DNA from: an uncultured Prevotellaceae bacterium
GTDB lineage: Bacteria; Bacteroidota; Bacteroidia; Bacteroidales; Muribaculaceae
NCBI GenBank assembly: GCA_900318645.1
Contig: ONLH01000011.1
Span: 1 to 64,000 of the forward strand
DNA: 64,000 bases
Direction of reading: 5' to 3'
In this document: positions 25,331 through 33,080 of the stretch, piece after piece
Numbering within the stretch: position 1 is the first letter of the stretch
How the letters are laid out: each line of letters starts with the position of its first letter
The notes under the pieces: model-generated
What the model was told of the DNA's origin: nothing
What the model saw: the letters and a program-made list of their open reading frames with translations, nothing else
The model's database searches: none
Program-made: the position numbers and the translations under genes

Positions 25331-25641
25331 GGCTGCTGGCGCAGTTTGGTGATCAGCGTGTCGACGTAGCGCAGGACGGTGTTGGCCAGCTCTTCCTCGT
25401 TGGGCAGTCCGCTGTCACCGGACGCGAAGTAGGTCTTCAGCACCTCTGCTGCGGTGTCATGCCTGAGCAGCTGCCAGTACTCCTCGTCCTCTTCCAGGGG
25501 CGTGCCGTAGGGGTTGGAGGACATCAGTTCGGCGAGGATTTCGTTGCGCGTTTCCTCGAGTTTCTTGTTCATCTTGCGTCCTTCGATGTACTGGAAGACG
25601 CACACGACGGCCACGATGGCCATGAAAATTGTTACGGTCAT
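25327..25641 (-). CDS. 104-aa membrane-anchored protein
   Basis: Single N-terminal membrane segment (about 3-18) then a charged, soluble helical domain with a conserved-looking acidic patch (GTPLEEDEEYW). No enzyme motif. First of the small membrane genes; role unknown, lysis or envelope-linked by context. Confidence 0.5.
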   Translation of the reverse strand: MTVTIFMAIVAVVCVFQYIEGRKMNKKLEETRNEILAELMSSNPYGTPLEEDEEYWQLLRHDTAAEVLKTYFASGDSGLPNEEELANTVLRYVDTLITKLRQQP

Positions 25642-25671
25642 AGTTGGTGAATGATTAGTGGTTGGTAAATG

Positions 25672-26238
25672 TTAGTATCTCTTCCCGTGGAGTCGTTCAC
25701 GGGTGCGGTTGTACTGCATCTTGAGGCGGATGTGCTCCATCAGGTCGAAGCCCATGACGTCGGCCAACAGGAACAGGTCAAACATGGCGATGTCGCAGCC
25801 AGCGGTAATGATGTCATCGACGATCATGTAGATGGACTCGGTAAATCTCTCACGCCTGTAGAACTCATCCTCGAGGAAGTTGTCAGCCTCTTTTGCCCTT
25901 TTGCAGACGTCCTCAAATCCCTCTCCGATGTCGTCGCCAGTCGTTCCGGCGAGGTCCAGTATGCGGATGGCAGCATCGGCCAGCTCGTCCTCTACGGTGT
26001 CCTTGATGTAGGCTTCAAAGGCCACCTCGCAGTCGAAGCCGTCCAAAGCTGCGTTGAAAGTCTTGATGTCGGCATGTCTGCCTTTTCGGTCAGCCTCCAC
26101 TGCCTCCATCAGTTCACTGATAACTAAACACAGGAAGTGCCGCTCGGACAACTTCTCGTCGTGGAAGCCGTGTTCACAGGCAATCTTGTAGCACTCATCG
26201 CGCAGGGCGTTGAGTTGTTGTTTTGTCGGTTTGTTCAT
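25672..26238 (-). CDS. MazG-like nucleotide pyrophosphohydrolase family protein
   Basis: 188 aa from MNKPTKQQLNALRDE; the in-frame start 19 codons upstream is poorer. All-helical, with SELMEAVEADRKGR and DTVEDELADAAIRILDLAG, which follow the E-x-x-E ... D-E-x-x-D metal-site pattern of MazG-like enzymes. These hydrolyse (d)NTPs to monophosphates, and phage copies may adjust nucleotide or alarmone pools. The C-terminal ~90 residues are an extra helical part. Confidence 0.65.
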   Translation of the reverse strand: MNKPTKQQLNALRDECYKIACEHGFHDEKLSERHFLCLVISELMEAVEADRKGRHADIKTFNAALDGFDCEVAFEAYIKDTVEDELADAAIRILDLAGTTGDDIGEGFEDVCKRAKEADNFLEDEFYRRERFTESIYMIVDDIITAGCDIAMFDLFLLADVMGFDLMEHIRLKMQYNRTRERLHGKRY

Positions 26239-26254
26239 TTCTGATAATTTGTTG

Positions 26255-26491
26255 TTAGTTCTCTCCAGCCCTGAAATAGGCCCTGTTCTCTTCAAACTTG
26301 ACCATCACCTCGGTGATCTTGATGAAATCGCCGTTGGTCTCAACGTAGGTGTCCTGATGGACAACCTCGCTGATGCGGTGAAGGTCGATGTTGTAGCCGT
26401 CATCGTCAACCTCCAACTCGTCGGGGACGATGAACACCTGGGCGTCCTTGGGTAAACGCCGCAGGCGGTTGATAAGTTCCTTTACTGTCAT
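26255..26491 (-). CDS. Small acidic phage protein
   Basis: 78 aa from MTVKELINRLRRLPKDAQVF, a start shared by a common family of small Bacteroidales phage/ICE proteins of unknown function. ATGA overlap with the Cys/Lys-rich repeat protein upstream supports this start over the longer frame. Confidence 0.5.
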   Translation of the reverse strand: MTVKELINRLRRLPKDAQVFIVPDELEVDDDGYNIDLHRISEVVHQDTYVETNGDFIKITEVMVKFEENRAYFRAGEN

Positions 26492-27729
26492 GATGCAGCC
26501 TCCTTTCTGTGATACTTCTGGCACGTCAGGGCGAGATTGCAGCTGATGCTGTCCATGCCGTCGAAACACGGGTACAGCCAGCAGTCGCAGCACAGGCGGG
26601 CTTCACCTGCCATGCAGCCCTCACGCTCGATTACATGCTTCACTCGCTCGACGCCGACCATGCAGCGCGAGGCGATGTCATTCGGCGAGTAGCCCTTCTC
26701 GAACAGCATGACGATGCGCTTGTCGGTGGTCACGGCAATGGGTGTGCTGGAGCTCTCGCATCGCTTGGCTTTGATTTTCTCCTTGTTCTCCTGATAGTAC
26801 TGGCGGTGGTACTCGCATCTATCGCCGGTGCCGTGAGGGCTCTTGGGCTTCTGCCCGAGTTCCTGTCTCTTCGTGTGACGGGCGCGGCACTCGTTGCAGA
26901 CCTTGTACTGCTTGCCGTCAGTGATGAAATCACCAACAGGCTTGACGGTGTTGCAGTCGGTGCACAGGAAGCGCTCGACGGGCTTCTGCTCTTCGCGGGA
27001 TTTCACCCTCGTCTGCTTGATCCTCTCGGCGCTCCTGGCGTTGAGCTGCTTCTTGTGCTCATGATAGTACCTGCGCTGATACTCACGGATGCGGTCGCGG
27101 TTCTTTTCGTCCCACTTGCGCTGAGACTCACGCCGACGTTCCTTTTTCTCGTCTTCGGTGAGTTTCGCACGCTTTGGCTTGGGATTGGAACGATTTTCGT
27201 TAGAATTGGAACGATTTTCGTTAATTTCAGCACGCTTTTCGTCAGTTTTGGAACGCTCGGGCGGTTCTACGCCTTTCCTCAGGTAGTAACGCTTGCGCTG
27301 ATATTCCCTGATTTGTTCCCTGTGTTCCTCATTCCAACGGCGGGCGTATTCCCGCCGACGGGCAATGCGCTCCTCTTCGGTGAGCTTTGGCTTTGGACCA
27401 CGCTTCTGCGGTTCCTCGGGCGGCTCCTCGCCTTTCCTGCGATAATAGGACTTTCTGGTGGACTCACGCTTCCTGTCACGGTGCTTTTCCCTGTAGCGGC
27501 GCTGGTACTCCAGCTGCGCAGCCTTGCGCTCCTCCTCGGTGGCGAACTTGCGCCGCTTTGGCTCCGGCTTCGGCTTGGGGATGCAGGAGTGCCCCAGCGG
27601 GTGGCAGTCGCGGCACGCCTTGTAGCGGGCGTACTTCATCCCTGGCTTGAGGGGGAAATAAGTGATGGGGAGGTTCCTGTGGCAATAGCAACATTCCCTC
27701 CCCTCAACTGTTCGTTTGGTCTCGCTCAT
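26488..27729 (-). CDS. Basic repeat protein with zinc-finger-like ends
   Basis: 413 aa, strongly basic. CCYCHRN...CRDCH near the N-terminus and CTDC...CNEC around residues 255-280 look like treble-clef/zinc-ribbon units. Between them are at least three ~40-residue units of the type RRREYARRWNEEHREQIREY with Pro/Lys linkers. Near the C-terminus a helix-turn-helix-like segment (EKGYSPNDIASRCMVGVERV) and a Cys-rich end (CCDCWLYPC...CNLALTC) follow. Similar basic repeats accompany zinc fingers in phage HNH proteins, but no HNH core is seen here. Likely nucleic-acid-binding. Confidence 0.55.
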   Translation of the reverse strand: MSETKRTVEGRECCYCHRNLPITYFPLKPGMKYARYKACRDCHPLGHSCIPKPKPEPKRRKFATEEERKAAQLEYQRRYREKHRDRKRESTRKSYYRRKGEEPPEEPQKRGPKPKLTEEERIARRREYARRWNEEHREQIREYQRKRYYLRKGVEPPERSKTDEKRAEINENRSNSNENRSNPKPKRAKLTEDEKKERRRESQRKWDEKNRDRIREYQRRYYHEHKKQLNARSAERIKQTRVKSREEQKPVERFLCTDCNTVKPVGDFITDGKQYKVCNECRARHTKRQELGQKPKSPHGTGDRCEYHRQYYQENKEKIKAKRCESSSTPIAVTTDKRIVMLFEKGYSPNDIASRCMVGVERVKHVIEREGCMAGEARLCCDCWLYPCFDGMDSISCNLALTCQKYHRKEAAS

Positions 27730-27893
27730 GACTTCTTCTCTTCGATGTTATACCATTCCACGTCGGGAGCCTCAAGGCCGAAATGCTCTCTCACATCGTC
27801 GAGGTCATAGGGGCCGTGCATCTCGGTGTGGATGGGTAGTTCCCTGGCCACTTCCTTGATGGTGACCTTCCATTTGCGGTATGGCTTGCTCAT
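27726..27893 (-). CDS. 55-aa phage protein of unknown function
   Basis: MSKPYRKWKVTIKEV..., ends in NIEEKKS. Joined to both neighbours by ATGA overlaps (27726-27729 and 27890-27893), so it is surely translated. Acidic second half; no motif. Confidence 0.55.
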   Translation of the reverse strand: MSKPYRKWKVTIKEVARELPIHTEMHGPYDLDDVREHFGLEAPDVEWYNIEEKKS

Positions 27894-28222
27894 AGCTTGT
27901 CGTGGTCATAAATTTCAAGTCCGTAAATCTTGGCGGCTCGATACTCGAGGTTGCAGCCTCTGGACTGCAGCCAGCCGTGGTCGAGGTAGATGGCGTCGCT
28001 GCTCAGCACCAGTGTGATGCAGTCGCCCATCGCCTTGGCCTCTGACGGCATGGTGCCGTGATGGATGTCGAACGTGCTCACGAACTCGCATCCCTTGAAG
28101 GCGGGTTCATCTCTAAGGACCTGCTTGAGGACGCCTACACGATGCTTTGCAAAAGTGAGTTTCTCGTTGAAGTCGCGTCCGTCGTGTCTGCCGTTAATCG
28201 GCGTTGCTATGTATACTCTCAT
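27890..28222 (-). CDS. DUF4406/nucleoside deoxyribosyltransferase-like protein
   Basis: 110 aa. Starts MRVYIATPINGRHDG, the N-terminal signature of DUF4406, and has a second conserved block LQSRGCNLEYRAAKIYG like the Glu block of nucleoside 2-deoxyribosyltransferases. Those enzymes swap or hydrolyse bases of deoxynucleosides; here a role in phage nucleotide metabolism is an inference. Overlaps the 55-aa gene by ATGA. Confidence 0.65.
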   Translation of the reverse strand: MRVYIATPINGRHDGRDFNEKLTFAKHRVGVLKQVLRDEPAFKGCEFVSTFDIHHGTMPSEAKAMGDCITLVLSSDAIYLDHGWLQSRGCNLEYRAAKIYGLEIYDHDKL

Positions 28223-28241
28223 GTCAATATCGGTTGAATGG

Positions 28242-28472
28242 TTAATCTTTCTTGACTATCACGACATCGCCGCCGATGGCCAACGCCTTCTCGAACAGTT
28301 CCCGGCATCGCTTCGGCGGTGAGTCGTAGTAATTCTTGTTTTTGCCGAATAGCACGCAGTAGGTCTTGCCGCCTGACTGCCGCATATTGGAGTTGATGCC
28401 GCATTCGCAGGCACCGCAGTAGCATGGTACCTCGTTAAAGGACCACTTGCCGTTAATCGTCACCCGTGCCAT
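28242..28472 (-). CDS. 76-aa Cys-containing phage protein
   Basis: CYCGACECG in the N-terminal third, then a short alpha/beta part ending VVIVKKD. Four close Cys suggest a metal site. Unknown function; part of the run of small early genes. Confidence 0.5.
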   Translation of the reverse strand: MARVTINGKWSFNEVPCYCGACECGINSNMRQSGGKTYCVLFGKNKNYYDSPPKRCRELFEKALAIGGDVVIVKKD

Positions 28473-28485
28473 GGCTCACTTCCTT

Positions 28486-28680
28486 TCATCTTGGCTGGCT
28501 CTTATATGGATACTTGGCCACCTTCGGATATTTGTTCTCACGACGGTATGCAGGCGTTTGGTTTTCCATCTCGCACCACGCCTCTGCACGTTCTTTGGTC
28601 ATGGGGCCGCTTATGGCTTCCCTCATTCCGTTAACAGTGGCGACCACGCAATACATTTGTTCACTGCTCTTGATCATCAT
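28486..28680 (-). CDS. 64-aa phage protein of unknown function
   Basis: MMIKSSEQMYCVVATVNGMR..., basic Tyr/Lys-rich end. Overlaps the 147-aa gene upstream by 20 bp. No motif. Confidence 0.45.
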   Translation of the reverse strand: MMIKSSEQMYCVVATVNGMREAISGPMTKERAEAWCEMENQTPAYRRENKYPKVAKYPYKSQPR

Positions 28681-29104
28681 GCACTCCTTTTGTCAGTTCT
28701 TCGATAACATTATTGATGCGGTCGCGCTCATCTTTTAGCACGTCGATATTCTTTTGCAGTTCAATCTGCATGAGGTCGGCGACTGCGTTTAGGATTTCGT
28801 CTTGGTGTTGGTTGAGATACTGGTCAAAGCAACGCCAAAACAATATTTCGCTTCCAATACTCAAGATGCTTGTACTGCCGCTATTGCCATAGGTTCCTTT
28901 CCACGAATTGTATCGAATTGTGTGTGGCGAGCAAGCGTTGAACCGATCATCCTTGTTGAACCCTCTGCCAAACTTGTCAATGTTTGGGTTTTCTTCGTTC
29001 TCGCCATTTGGACGACCAATAGCATTGAGATAACCTCCGTTGGCAAAGTTCTTCAATCGGTTGATGTCTTTAAGTGCTGACATCATATCTTCTCGTGTCA
29101 TCAT
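28661..29104 (-). CDS. 147-aa phage protein of unknown function
   Basis: Helical N- and C-termini (last ~45 residues look like a coiled coil, ELQKNIDVLKDERDRINNVI) around a Gly/Asn-rich middle. No signal or catalytic motif. ATGA overlap with the next upstream gene. Confidence 0.5.
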   Translation of the reverse strand: MMTREDMMSALKDINRLKNFANGGYLNAIGRPNGENEENPNIDKFGRGFNKDDRFNACSPHTIRYNSWKGTYGNSGSTSILSIGSEILFWRCFDQYLNQHQDEILNAVADLMQIELQKNIDVLKDERDRINNVIEELTKGVHDDQEQ

Positions 29105-29367
29105 GCCTCACCTCCTTCCTCGTAAAGATGCAGGTCAACATTCGTGGTGACGTTGTCTCGCACGTCATGACGGCCCTGGACTGTGTACTGCATAGGAAAC
29201 TCCGACTTGCCGTCGCTGTCCATGATGAGCGCGATGACAGGACGGTAGCCCTTGGCATCGGTGCAGACGATCCTCGCGGGCAGACCGTCACTGGTCTCGA
29301 TAAGCCCGAACTTCTCGCCCTTCTGGATGGCAAGGGCAACATTCAAATTGAACTTGATTTCTACCAT
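29101..29367 (-). CDS. 88-aa phage protein of unknown function
   Basis: Beta-rich: MVEIKFNLNVALAIQKGEKF..., with a DGLPARIVCTDAKGYRPVIA block seen in small Bacteroidales phage/ICE proteins. Function unknown. Coupled by ATGA to the 147-aa gene. Confidence 0.5.
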   Translation of the reverse strand: MVEIKFNLNVALAIQKGEKFGLIETSDGLPARIVCTDAKGYRPVIALIMDSDGKSEFPMQYTVQGRHDVRDNVTTNVDLHLYEEGGEA

Positions 29368-29379
29368 AACTCTCTTGGT

Positions 29380-29541
29380 TTAGAATATTGATTTGACTAT
29401 TTCGATTGCTCCAATGACGATGGCCAGCATGACGAAGGCTGCAAAGAACAGCAGAAAACAGGTGACGGCAGCCTTGGCCTCAAGGTTCTCGTCGGGGTGA
29501 GGCACACCCTCATTCAGCATTTGCTTCTCTTCTCGTGTCAT
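29380..29541 (-). CDS. 53-aa single-TM protein
   Basis: MTREEKQMLNEGVPHPDENL then one long hydrophobic segment (about 27-47) and EIVKSIF. Start overlaps the 3' end of the 131-aa gene. Unknown function; envelope-located. Confidence 0.5.
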   Translation of the reverse strand: MTREEKQMLNEGVPHPDENLEAKAAVTCFLLFFAAFVMLAIVIGAIEIVKSIF

Positions 29542-29905
29542 GGCTCTCTTCCATTGGGTGGTTCATTAACTCTCTGATACCCGCATCAGCCAGCACCCTG
29601 GCTGTATTGGCAATCTGCTTGTTACTTGCCTGTAACTTGCCGAGGACGACACTGCGGCGTTCCTGGGCAAGGAGCATCTTCATCAGTTCGAAGCGCCGCT
29701 GCTCCCAGTCGGGGTCGGCAGGCTCTTTCTTCTCGACTTCCTGCACCTGCACCGGGGCGGGTACGGACTTCGGCAACTCTTGCGGCTCGGGCTGCTGCAC
29801 CTGCATGGGCGGCATCGGCGATGTGAACAATGGCTTGTTGCCTTTGCCATAGTAAGAGGACGCATAATTCTTGCGTCTGAATAGATTGCGTATAGACTCA
29901 AACAT
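29510..29905 (-). CDS. 131-aa Pro/Gln-rich phage protein
   Basis: Basic N-terminus, Pro/Gln/Glu-rich linker (~30-65), then a helical domain (RRFELMKMLLAQERRSVVLG). No enzyme motif. Overlaps both neighbours by a few bases. Confidence 0.5.
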   Translation of the reverse strand: MFESIRNLFRRKNYASSYYGKGNKPLFTSPMPPMQVQQPEPQELPKSVPAPVQVQEVEKKEPADPDWEQRRFELMKMLLAQERRSVVLGKLQASNKQIANTARVLADAGIRELMNHPMEESHDTRREANAE

Positions 29906-30296
29906 TGTGATGATGATTTTTTTGGTTGATGATGTTTAGCCACTCGCCGTACTGCTGCTCCATGGAGGCACGGACAGCACTGATGGCCTGCTCTCGGCCT
30001 TTCAGCGAGTCGATGTAGTCGGACATCTCATCCGGGCTGGTGGCGACATAGTACCCCTTGCTCGTGGCGACAAGGCACTTGACATAACCGCAGCACCGGA
30101 TGTGGTTGATGATTTTGCGCAACCGCGCCTCGCTGAGCTCATAGTGGGCCTTGCGCATGGCAGACACAATCTCCTTGTTGCGTATGGCACGCTTGACGCC
30201 GACACGCTTCATCAGGCCCTTGGCGATGACGGGCAGCAGGACGTTGCGCTCATAGTCGGTCAGGGGCTCGGTCTGTTTATCAAATCCGTTCAGCAT
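29898..30296 (-). CDS. Putative winged-helix protein
   Basis: 132 aa. Residues ~35-85 read as a winged helix (IRNKEIVSAMRKAHYELSEA then LRKIINHIRCCG and a wing GYYVATSPDE). The type is common in Bacteroidales phages and ICEs; regulatory role not shown. Ends in a His-rich tail. Confidence 0.5.
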   Translation of the reverse strand: MLNGFDKQTEPLTDYERNVLLPVIAKGLMKRVGVKRAIRNKEIVSAMRKAHYELSEARLRKIINHIRCCGYVKCLVATSKGYYVATSPDEMSDYIDSLKGREQAISAVRASMEQQYGEWLNIINQKNHHHNV

Positions 30297-30307
30297 GATT
30301 TCGTGGT

Positions 30308-30856
30308 TTAGCGGTTGTACAAACGGTTGAGGTTCTCCTCGGTGGCGGGGAGCACTTTCTTGTAGGAGCGGGGGAACTTGTACTTCGCATCGCCGGTGGG
30401 CTTGCAGATGTACACCTCTTTCAGCGTGTCGCGGTAAAGGAACTCGACTTCCTCTTTGGGGTAGCCGTTATAGACACCGATGACGGTCTCGCCGCTCTTG
30501 ATCACTGTACCGTTGAGGAACTTCACCTCATAGCGCTTGAACCGCTCGAAGAAGGCATCGTAGTCGAAGAGGTCACTCACGTCATTGCCGTCCTCGTCGG
30601 TGAGGCTCACAGCCTCAATATCCTCAAGGTTGCCGCACTCGTAGTGGTAACCGTACTCGGTGCCGAACGCATGGTCGAAGCTGTCATCCACAAACTCGAC
30701 TTCGAAGGTGGCCTCCAGGTTCACATAGAAGCCCTCAAAGTCTTCAAAGTCCATGTTGCAGTGGCAATCGTCCTCGTCATCAGGCTCAAAGCCGTAATTG
30801 ATGATCTTGTCGTACAGTTTCTCGTAGAACTCGGGTGATAAACTTGTCGGTTTCAT
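30308..30856 (-). CDS. Acidic phage protein, first gene of operon P2
   Basis: 182 aa, strongly acidic (Asp/Glu/Tyr/Phe-rich) with MDFEDFEGFYVNLEATFEVE and a long run of negative charges up to residue ~100. DNA-mimic function is conceivable from charge alone but there is no motif to support it. Preceded at 11-76 bp by early promoter cassette P2. Confidence 0.55.
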   Translation of the reverse strand: MKPTSLSPEFYEKLYDKIINYGFEPDDEDDCHCNMDFEDFEGFYVNLEATFEVEFVDDSFDHAFGTEYGYHYECGNLEDIEAVSLTDEDGNDVSDLFDYDAFFERFKRYEVKFLNGTVIKSGETVIGVYNGYPKEEVEFLYRDTLKEVYICKPTGDAKYKFPRSYKKVLPATEENLNRLYNR

Positions 30857-30866
30857 AACTTCTTGG

Positions 30867-30972
30867 TTTTAATTGGTTTGACTTATTTAATTATCTACTG
30901 TAAAGTTAGCGTTTTATGACGATATATGCAATCGTCGCATACCGCCATTTTATCACCTTAACTCTTGGTAAC
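30867..30972 (-). promoter_or_regulatory. Early promoter cassette P2
   Basis: Upstream box AAGAGTTAAGGTG/AAAATGGCGG (30942-30972), TTG (30929-30931), 20 bp, TAACTTTA (30900-30908), then leader box AAGTCAAACCAATTAAAA (30867-30884) before the ATG at 30856. Second of five related copies. Confidence 0.65.
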
Positions 30973-30980
30973 AGTTGAGT

Positions 30981-31016
30981 GAAAAAGAGGCACCGCCACG
31001 TCATTGCAGCGGTGCC
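30981..31016 (-). terminator. Factor-independent terminator after the RarA-C-like gene
   Basis: Minus strand GGCACCGC and GCGGTGCC form an 8-bp stem, followed by TCTTTTTC. It closes the P3 operon just upstream of cassette P2. Confidence 0.7.
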
Positions 31017-31022
31017 GAAACA

Positions 31023-31553
31023 TTAAACCAGATCGTCGAACAGGCCGGGGACTCTCGGACGGAGCGCCTCAAGTTCCTCCCTGAAGAACTCCTCCTTTGT
31101 CCTGCCCATCCGCTTACCCTTGCGGGTGTGGATGTCGAAAGAGTATTCCGGGACAGGCAGCGGGTGCAGCCTCACGTCCTCAATCCACCGCTCCACGTCC
31201 ACGTCCTGGCGGTCGTAGATGAAGTTCTGCAGGTGGTCGGCGTCGCGGCACTTGCGGCAGTCGCACAGCAGCAGCACCGCCTTGCTCACGAAAATACGGC
31301 CTTTCGGCTCCTTGGCGCCCTTGTTCACCAGCTCGTGCCCCTGCCACAGCGACTCCACCTCATGGGTGATGAGGCCGTAACAGTCTTCGGCACTGATGGT
31401 GAACAGACGCTTCCAAACATAGTCACGATAGCCGCTGGACCACAGCTCCAGGGCGAAGAAACCAGCAGCACGCACGTCGGCTCGCCTGATGGCCTTCTGC
31501 ATGGCCGACGAGCACTCGAAGAAATCATATCCGTTCTTTGTTCTCAGTATCAT
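31023..31553 (-). CDS. RarA/MgsA C-terminal-domain-like protein without ATPase domain
   Basis: 176 aa from MILRTKNGYDFFE; AAAGGAG lies 6 bp upstream of this ATG. The segment YDFFECSSAMQKAIRRADVR with FFALELWSSGYRDYVWKRL and ISAEDCYGL matches the C-terminal tetramerisation/SSB-interaction domain pattern of RarA/MgsA (SALQKSIRRGD...ARRL..AsEDIG). The AAA+ part is absent. It may bind or block host RarA or SSB at forks (inference). Own promoter P3 and own terminator: a single-gene unit. Confidence 0.6.
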   Translation of the reverse strand: MILRTKNGYDFFECSSAMQKAIRRADVRAAGFFALELWSSGYRDYVWKRLFTISAEDCYGLITHEVESLWQGHELVNKGAKEPKGRIFVSKAVLLLCDCRKCRDADHLQNFIYDRQDVDVERWIEDVRLHPLPVPEYSFDIHTRKGKRMGRTKEEFFREELEALRPRVPGLFDDLV

Positions 31554-31565
31554 ATCAACTCCTTT

Positions 31566-31649
31566 CGTTTGACACATAAAGTTAGGCATAATTGACGGAT
31601 GACGGGCAACGCAAGTGCCGCCATTTTCAACACCTTAACTCTTGTTGAC
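31566..31649 (-). promoter_or_regulatory. Early promoter cassette P3
   Basis: Upstream box AAGAGTTAAGGTG/GAAAATGGCGG (31618-31649), CGTTGCCCGTCATCCG shared with P5, then TAACTTTA (31577-31584) and a shortened leader GTCAAACGAAAGGAG before the ATG at 31553. Spacing from TTG is 22 bp rather than 20. Confidence 0.6.
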
Positions 31650-31650
31650 A

Positions 31651-32403
31651 TTAGAATTTGAACTTGGCCGATATATTGTACTGGACCATCGAGCGGGTCT
31701 TGTCCTTCCCGTTGTTCGTCGGGCCCTTCAGGCCGATGCTGTCACCGAAATGCTTCTTGATGAACAGTATCGAGCGGCGCTCCTCTTCCACGTTGCGGAT
31801 GGCGGCAAGACCGCCGGCATTGACGAACGTCCCCTTTTGGGAGAAGTTGTAGCGCAGGTCGGTGAGGATTTTCCGCTCCTTGAACTTCATGTAGCAGCTG
31901 ATCCAAAAGTCCTCCTTGAGCTTCAGCTCCTCGTTCCACCAGACATTCTTGTCATAGCGGACGCCATAGGCGCAGCCGGTGATCATCTTGCTCAGGGAGT
32001 AGTAGCCGTTCTCATCGTACATCACGGGGCTGATGCGTGACGTGAAGCCGAACAGGTGGACGTCCAGCATGCACGCCAGCTCATACAGGCTCTCGATGAT
32101 GTGGGTGATTTTCTCGGGGTCGCGGATGACACCGGACTCGCCCTTCTCCACGACGAGGCTCTTGACGACATGGACGTCATCATCAATCATGAACAGGTCA
32201 CCGAAGTGCCTGGCCATCCAGTTGCGCTTGGGTATCAGCCCCACCACGTCATCGGGATGGGTGACAATCTCACACTCGGGGTTGTACTCCCTGTAGATGT
32301 CAGCCTGGCTCTCGGCGACGCAGATGATGGGGTCAACGACCAGACGCTTGGACAGCACCATGTCATGACGCTTGTGGCTGGGGATGACTATCTTCAAGGG
32401 CAT
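31651..32403 (-). CDS. TAGT-type (TET/JBP-associated) glycosyltransferase-like protein
   Basis: 250 aa from MPLKIVIPSHKRHD. GT-A-like: IVIPSHKRHDMV, VVGLIPKRNWMARHFGD and the metal motif IDDDV around residue 80, then a later acceptor half with WWNEELKLKEDFWISC. This series (PSxKR ... KRNW ... DDDV) is what I know from the TAGT family found in phages with modified DNA bases and in eukaryotic base-J/TET settings. It starts inside the end of the ParB-like gene (41-bp overlap), so both are likely one functional unit. Confidence 0.65.
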   Translation of the reverse strand: MPLKIVIPSHKRHDMVLSKRLVVDPIICVAESQADIYREYNPECEIVTHPDDVVGLIPKRNWMARHFGDLFMIDDDVHVVKSLVVEKGESGVIRDPEKITHIIESLYELACMLDVHLFGFTSRISPVMYDENGYYSLSKMITGCAYGVRYDKNVWWNEELKLKEDFWISCYMKFKERKILTDLRYNFSQKGTFVNAGGLAAIRNVEEERRSILFIKKHFGDSIGLKGPTNNGKDKTRSMVQYNISAKFKF

Positions 32404-33028
32404 GGCGCACGTCTTTGATGTCGATAACATTGCTCTTGCTCACCTTCCCGGTCTTGTACGAGCGCATGCGCTGCATGCCCAGGCGCTCACGGAGCCAGTT
32501 GCTGTCAACCTCGCTCGCCGACTGGATGATGAACAGCTCATGCTTCTCGTCGTACTTCGGGATCAGCGGATACAGGGCGGTGTCGTCCGTGATGGCGTCG
32601 AACCGTTCCTTGAACTCGTCAGTCTCCTTCTCGGGGGCGAACTCGACGCCCCAGTCCTGCAACTCGCTCTTGTCCCACTCGTTGTTCAGGATGTCCTGGT
32701 CGGTCTCGCCGAAGCTCACGTTGTCCTTGGTGGCGTATTCCCTCAGTTTCTTGGGTTTGGTCTTGGCGTCAAGCACCTTGCACGGCAGCTCGGCATAGCC
32801 AAGTTCCCTGCAGGCACGCAGACGCAGGTTGCCGCACACGACGACGTAGCGGCCGTTGTCGTAGGGGAACACGATGAGTTCCCGCAGTTCAAGCATCTCT
32901 GGGCTTTCCTCGATGCTCTTCTTCATGGCCTCGAAGCGGTAGTCCCGGAAAAATCTCGGGTTCTTGGGCAGGCCCTTCAGCTGGCCCTTGTTGTAGTCCA
33001 GCAGCGCGATAGAAATGTTCTGTGTCAT
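32363..33028 (-). CDS. ParB-like nuclease/CTPase-fold domain protein
   Basis: 221 aa. N-terminal ParB/Srx-fold: NPRFFRDYRFEAMKKSIEES followed by ELRELIVFPYDNGRYVVVCG and GNLRLRACRELGY, with the GNxRLRA box in place of GERRxRA. C-terminal ~110 residues have no clear HTH. Small ParB proteins occur next to TAGT glycosyltransferases and methylases in Bacteroidales phages; whether this one acts in modification, or in DNA handling, is not known. Confidence 0.65.
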   Translation of the reverse strand: MTQNISIALLDYNKGQLKGLPKNPRFFRDYRFEAMKKSIEESPEMLELRELIVFPYDNGRYVVVCGNLRLRACRELGYAELPCKVLDAKTKPKKLREYATKDNVSFGETDQDILNNEWDKSELQDWGVEFAPEKETDEFKERFDAITDDTALYPLIPKYDEKHELFIIQSASEVDSNWLRERLGMQRMRSYKTGKVSKSNVIDIKDVRHALEDSHPQPQAS

Positions 33029-33080
33029 TTGTTGTCATCATCACTAAAAATACATCATCACTCAACAACCGACACAGCCA

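Noticed and set aside
26509-27810. 433-codon open frame on the + strand
   Set aside because: It is the exact antisense of the basic repeat protein; no family look, Leu/Val-rich as expected from complementing Glu/Lys-rich codons.
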